A stretch of DNA of 8,303 nt, from contig JAFYET010000235.1 of NCBI GenBank assembly GCA_017544125.1, forward strand, positions 1-8,303, read 5' to 3'. Both the position numbers and the translations under genes were made by a program. The notes under the pieces are model-generated. The model made no database searches, had not been told where the DNA came from, and worked only from the letters and a program-made list of their open reading frames with translations. Each line of letters begins with the position of its first letter. Within the stretch, counting starts at the first letter, position 1. This document shows positions 6,154 through 8,303 of the stretch, piece after piece. This DNA is from Ruminococcus sp. Its GTDB lineage: Bacteria; Bacillota; Clostridia; Oscillospirales; Ruminococcaceae.

Positions 6154-6387
6154 ATGAAAGAATTACTTGAAACAATAGTTGCTGAGCTTGTTGAGGACAA
6201 GAGCGCTATCGTGATAACAGAGGACGACCCCGATGAAGAGGGCGTTATAACCTTCCACCTGCACGTAGCTGAAGCCGATATGGGCAGAGTTATTGGTAAG
6301 CAGGGCAGGATAGCTAAGGCTATCAGAACTGTTATGCGTGCAAGCGCTTCCAGACAGGATCAGAAGATAATGGTCGAGATAGACTGA
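6154..6387 (+). CDS. khpA: KH-domain RNA-binding protein KhpA
   Basis: Small RNA-binding protein (formerly YlqC) that in other Gram-positives works with KhpB and binds many RNAs, affecting cell division and elongation. The 77 residues form one KH domain with the GxxG loop G48-K-Q-G51 in RVIGKQGRIAKAIRTVM and the closing strand DQKIMVEID. The full length and the order ffh-rpsP-khpA are typical. ATG 6154 has GAGGT (6141-6145) 8 nt upstream. It sits behind the hairpin region 6030-6131, so its expression may be uncoupled from rpsP. A strong bidirectional terminator follows 11 nt after its stop codon. The rimM, trmD and rplS genes that commonly follow are absent here. Confidence 0.96.
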   Translation: MKELLETIVAELVEDKSAIVITEDDPDEEGVITFHLHVAEADMGRVIGKQGRIAKAIRTVMRASASRQDQKIMVEID

Positions 6388-6398
6388 TATAAAAATTG

Positions 6399-6432
6399 CC
6401 GCCTCGAGGTTTAATGCCTCGGGGCGGTTTTT
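6399..6432. terminator. Bidirectional intrinsic terminator after khpA
   Basis: CCGCCTCGAGG (6399-6409) pairs with CCTCGGGGCGG (6417-6427) over 11 bp with one G·U, around a 7-nt loop. On the plus strand TTTTTG follows directly. On the minus strand the mirror sequence AATTTTTATATC follows, serving the convergent lipoprotein gene whose stop codon is at 6436-6438. A clear intrinsic terminator for both units. Confidence 0.92.
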
Positions 6433-6435
6433 GTA

Positions 6436-7488
6436 TTATGTAAACAGCTTTGCGGGCTTGACCTCGCCCGTTTGTGCTTCAACGCATATAACACCGTTGC
6501 TGCCGTCATCATTAGTGTAATACAGCGCCCAGTAGGGTAGTGCGGTCATAATACCGCTTGTTGTGTCAATATGTACGGCGGAGTATTCAAGCTGTGCATA
6601 ATTAAGTGTTATGTGCTTCGCTTTATTGCCGAGACTTTCCGCTGCTTTGTTTATGGCATCGGAGCAGTTGATTATCTTTAGCTGCTGTGTCTGTTTTAAA
6701 TCGGTAAACTCATTTCCGCCGTAAACAGAAAACACCTTGTCCTCGCCGTAGAGCGAAACGATATAAGCTGTGGAAGGAATACCCTCTGACCATTGCCCGT
6801 CGGAAAACAGCTCATCGGCAAATAAAAACCGAAAACGCGAATCACCGAGCTTGCGGCAGAATATTATGTCGGCATAAACACCTTTGCCGTTTGCATCGGT
6901 GTAGTATAATGCGCATATGGGGTATAGTTCTGCGGTGCTGTCGATCGCATTGCTAAATGAATAAAGCTTTTCAAATGCTGTATCACTGAGCTGTTCCAAA
7001 GTGTAACTCCTGCTGCCGAATGTCACTTCCGTGTCGGTAAATCTGTTTTCAAAAACAAGGCTGTATGAAAGGCAGTTTGTTTCCTCATCTAACTCTATGT
7101 CGGGGTAATAAGTATCATAGCTTAGATCAAAGTCCTGAACAGCGTAGTATCCGTTTGTTGACAGCCAGACAAGCTTACTTTCGTCGATACGCCAGTCATA
7201 GCCATCTGCGTTTTCGTCAGGCTCTGCGACTGTGCCTCTTTCAAACGTGCCGTTGCCGAAAGCCTCATCGACAAGCAGCCGCAACTTGTCCTCGCCTATA
7301 CTGTCATAGCGAAAGCTATATTCATAAGCTTCAGGTGTCGGCGGTATAAAAAAGCTGTTACCGTATGTAAAGTCATTTATGTTGTTTTCGCCTATCACTA
7401 TTGAAAACGTACTGTCGCTTTTACCTGAGCAGGAACACAGACAAAGAAAAAGCACTGCACTGAACAGACATAGTATTTTTCTTTTCAT
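6436..7488 (-). CDS. Putative lipoprotein of unknown function with an internal repeat
   Basis: 350 residues, family not recognised. The N terminus is a lipoprotein signal peptide: MKRK, hydrophobic stretch 5-19, then L17-C-S-C20 followed by SGKSDS, so C20 is the likely lipidated residue and the mature protein should sit on the outer face of the membrane. The rest is rich in Asp, Glu, Tyr and Phe and probably mostly beta. Two segments resemble each other: YPICALYYTDANGKGV (189-204) and PYWALYYTNDDGSNGV (318-333); the second is followed by EAQTGEV, similar to the end of PepSY- or YycI-like domains, which is only a weak hint. The ATG (7486-7488) has AGGAGGTG (7497-7504) 8 nt upstream. It is monocistronic, between the khpA terminator and the 6S RNA terminator. 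No good promoter was found in the 125 nt upstream. Confidence 0.85.
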   Translation of the reverse strand: MKRKILCLFSAVLFLCLCSCSGKSDSTFSIVIGENNINDFTYGNSFFIPPTPEAYEYSFRYDSIGEDKLRLLVDEAFGNGTFERGTVAEPDENADGYDWRIDESKLVWLSTNGYYAVQDFDLSYDTYYPDIELDEETNCLSYSLVFENRFTDTEVTFGSRSYTLEQLSDTAFEKLYSFSNAIDSTAELYPICALYYTDANGKGVYADIIFCRKLGDSRFRFLFADELFSDGQWSEGIPSTAYIVSLYGEDKVFSVYGGNEFTDLKQTQQLKIINCSDAINKAAESLGNKAKHITLNYAQLEYSAVHIDTTSGIMTALPYWALYYTNDDGSNGVICVEAQTGEVKPAKLFT

Positions 7489-7613
7489 TTAGCTTGCACC
7501 TCCTGATAATATTTCTCTATTAAATATATACGTTTAAAAGCATCAAAATGTGACAAAACCAGCAAGTACTTTGTATAAATGACCAAGACCACTCCGCTTG
7601 AATTATTGATATT

Positions 7614-7648
7614 TCCAAAAAAAGAACCTCCCCGAAGGGGAGGCTCTT
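7614..7648 (-). terminator. Intrinsic terminator of the 6S RNA unit
   Basis: Read on the minus strand, CCTCCCC and GGGGAGG (7643-7637 with 7633-7627) form a perfect 7-bp stem with a UUC loop; beyond one mismatch AAGA/TCTT-type pairs add four more. TTCTTTTTTTG follows (7626-7615). The plus strand has no T-run after the hairpin, so the terminator works leftward only, ending transcription from the RNA gene before the lipoprotein gene. Confidence 0.93.
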
Positions 7649-7671
7649 GAAAGCTTACGCTTTTAATAATA

Positions 7672-7890
7672 ACTTACCGCCTTGCCGCCGCACGAGAAAA
7701 TAAAACCCGCATATGTGCAGGGTGGGTGGCGGCCCAACAGGTTCACGCTCCCTTCGTCCGTAGCCGTAATCAGCCCGGAGGGCGGTCACGGTCGGGAGGT
7801 CTGCAATCCGCTGCCGGAGATGACCCGCCTCCCTTAATGGAAGTGTTGGATCATAATGCCCGTGCTTCGTCGGACAAGGCAGAAAGAAAT
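7672..7890 (-). ncRNA. ssrS: 6S RNA (SsrS-like RNA polymerase regulator)
   Basis: 6S RNA mimics an open promoter and sequesters the vegetative RNA polymerase in stationary phase. The evidence here is structural. A closing stem pairs 7875-7880 with 7679-7684 and 7871-7873 with 7685-7687 around one bulged base, continued by 7861-7865 with 7690-7694. An open central region follows. Its 3' side holds a small hairpin (7706-7722), a usual 6S feature. An upper arm pairs 7844-7849 with 7734-7739 and 7840-7842 with 7742-7744 and carries further hairpins. The 3' strand reads TGCGGCGGCA, and the 5' strand TGTCCG..AAGCACGGGC, both close to my memory of Escherichia coli 6S RNA. It has its own consensus promoter and terminator and no supported ORF. 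End points are approximate; the primary transcript may start near 7905. SRP RNA, RNase P RNA and tmRNA signatures are absent. Confidence 0.78.
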
Positions 7891-7911
7891 CAGCTTTTCT
7901 TTACTGATATC

Positions 7912-7940
7912 AGTATACCACATATCGGCAGAAATATCAA
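7912..7940 (-). promoter_or_regulatory. Sigma-A promoter of the 6S RNA gene
   Basis: On the minus strand TTGATA (7935-7940), 17-nt spacer, TATACT (7912-7917): one mismatch to consensus in each box with ideal spacing. Transcription would start near 7905, about 15-25 nt before the closing stem of the RNA. It lies downstream of the DUF1292 stop codon, so the RNA has its own transcription unit. Confidence 0.82.
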
Positions 7941-7951
7941 TATGTATTTGC

Positions 7952-8002
7952 TACAAATAAAAGTTCCAAAATTTGTACATATTCCTAAAAACAGGAAAAT
8001 GT
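7952..8002. repeat. Two inverted repeats between DUF1292 and the 6S promoter
   Basis: TACAAAT (7952-7958) and ATTTGTA (7971-7977) form a perfect 7-bp inverted repeat, 11 nt upstream of the -35 box of the RNA promoter. Next to it, ACATATTCCT (7977-7986) and AGGAAAATGT (7993-8002) form a 10-nt imperfect repeat with one mismatch. Either could be an operator for the RNA gene or, as RNA, a weak AU-rich terminator for the DUF1292 gene that ends at 8019. Nothing in the sequence decides between these. Confidence 0.4.
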
Positions 8003-8018
8003 GTGAATGTGCAGTGCT

Positions 8019-8303
8019 TTAGCCCTCGTCATCCTCATCATCGTAGTCAAACATTTCCTCGAGCTTTTTCATGAACACCGCACCGACTCTGTCGTATTCC
8101 TCGTCATCGTCGATGGTCACCATGATCTCCTCATCATCGGTGTACTCGCTCTTAAGTATTATAACAGCACCGCTGTCCTCAAGCTGCTCCTGCCCGTCCT
8201 CGTAATAGGGGGTCAGTGCGTAGTATGTCTCGCCCTCGAATTCCATTGAATCGAGCAGCTCAAACATCTGCTCCTTGCCGTCTTCATCGGTCAGTGAATA
8301 TAA
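8019..8303 (-). CDS. DUF1292 (YrzB-type) protein, 5' end beyond the window
   Basis: Small acidic cytoplasmic protein of unknown function. The frame stays open to the right edge, reading LYSLTDEDGKEQMFELLDSM, so the true start lies outside and the internal ATG at 8267 is not the start. The family pattern is clear: a T-(D/E)-x-D-G-x-E stretch, then F-E-L-L-D-x-x-E-x-E-G-x-x-Y-Y-A-L-x-P, an ILKSEY strand and a DDEEYDRVGAVFMKKLEEMFD helix, ending in an Asp/Glu-rich tail (DYDDEDDEG). In many Firmicutes this gene follows alaS, ireB and ruvX; here ruvX is elsewhere in the window. The 6S RNA gene lies downstream on the same strand. At least 94 residues are present. Confidence 0.9.
   Translation of the reverse strand, partial: LYSLTDEDGKEQMFELLDSMEFEGETYYALTPYYEDGQEQLEDSGAVIILKSEYTDDEEIMVTIDDDEEYDRVGAVFMKKLEEMFDYDDEDDEG

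Noticed and set aside
7505..7600. Promoter for the lipoprotein gene
   Set aside because: TTGTCA and TTGATG can be found on the minus strand, but the matching -10 boxes are poor or at a wrong distance (about 20 nt or TTAATA), so no confident call is possible.
7672..7890. SRP RNA, RNase P RNA or tmRNA in the intergenic region
   Set aside because: The SRP domain IV tetraloop core, the GAGGAAAGUCC block of RNase P and a tRNA-like CCA end of tmRNA were looked for and not seen on either strand.
7726..8022. 98-codon plus-strand ORF across the intergenic region
   Set aside because: It lies over the 6S RNA and its promoter on the opposite strand, has no ribosome binding site, and its low-complexity Arg/Gly/Ser product resembles no family.
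1..8303. CRISPR array, insertion sequence, tRNA or rRNA
   Set aside because: No regularly spaced repeats, transposase motifs, terminal repeats with target duplications, or tRNA cloverleaf sequences were seen.

Overview
The window looks like a piece of a low-to-mid GC Gram-positive chromosome from the Clostridia, most likely a Ruminococcus-like member of the Oscillospirales. The basis is the ylxM-ffh-rpsP-khpA cluster, a DUF1292 (YrzB-type) gene, strong AGGAGG-type ribosome binding sites, consensus sigma-A promoters, frequent ATA isoleucine codons, and a lipoprotein with a Gram-positive style signal. The genus is an inference. I see no plasmid, phage, IS or CRISPR sequence; this is mostly housekeeping chromosome.

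Layout. (1) Positions 1-146 hold two back-to-back consensus promoters. The minus-strand one drives a gene whose first 11 codons (GTG start) are all that is visible. The plus-strand one drives a four-gene operon: a GNAT acetyltransferase, ruvX (pre-16S rRNA maturation nuclease), a membrane-anchored YkuE-like metallophosphoesterase whose TTG start lies inside ruvX, and an alpha/beta hydrolase. The operon ends at a hairpin at 2731-2757 shared with the convergent aldo/keto reductase gene (2764-3741, minus). (2) Positions 3742-3950 are a divergent regulatory region with inverted repeats on both sides and a perfect TTGACA-17-TATAAT promoter for ylxM. (3) ylxM, ffh, rpsP and khpA form the SRP/ribosome cluster on the plus strand. 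A 138-nt gap between rpsP and khpA can fold into three hairpins with an attenuator-like end. The cluster stops at a bidirectional terminator after khpA, without the rimM-trmD-rplS genes that usually follow. (4) A minus-strand lipoprotein of unknown function (6436-7488) carries an internal repeat. (5) Positions 7489-8018 contain no protein gene. They hold a minus-strand 6S RNA candidate with its own consensus promoter and a strong intrinsic terminator, downstream of a 5'-truncated DUF1292 gene that runs off the right edge.

Functionally, most of the window serves translation and growth control: rRNA processing (RuvX), co-translational protein targeting (YlxM/Ffh), the small ribosomal subunit (S16), an RNA chaperone (KhpA) and a global RNA polymerase regulator (6S RNA). 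I found no clearly new enzymatic or defence system. The most interesting unexplained items are the structured rpsP-khpA spacer, the inverted repeats around the ylxM and 6S promoters, the near-leaderless acetyltransferase mRNA, and the repeat-containing lipoprotein.
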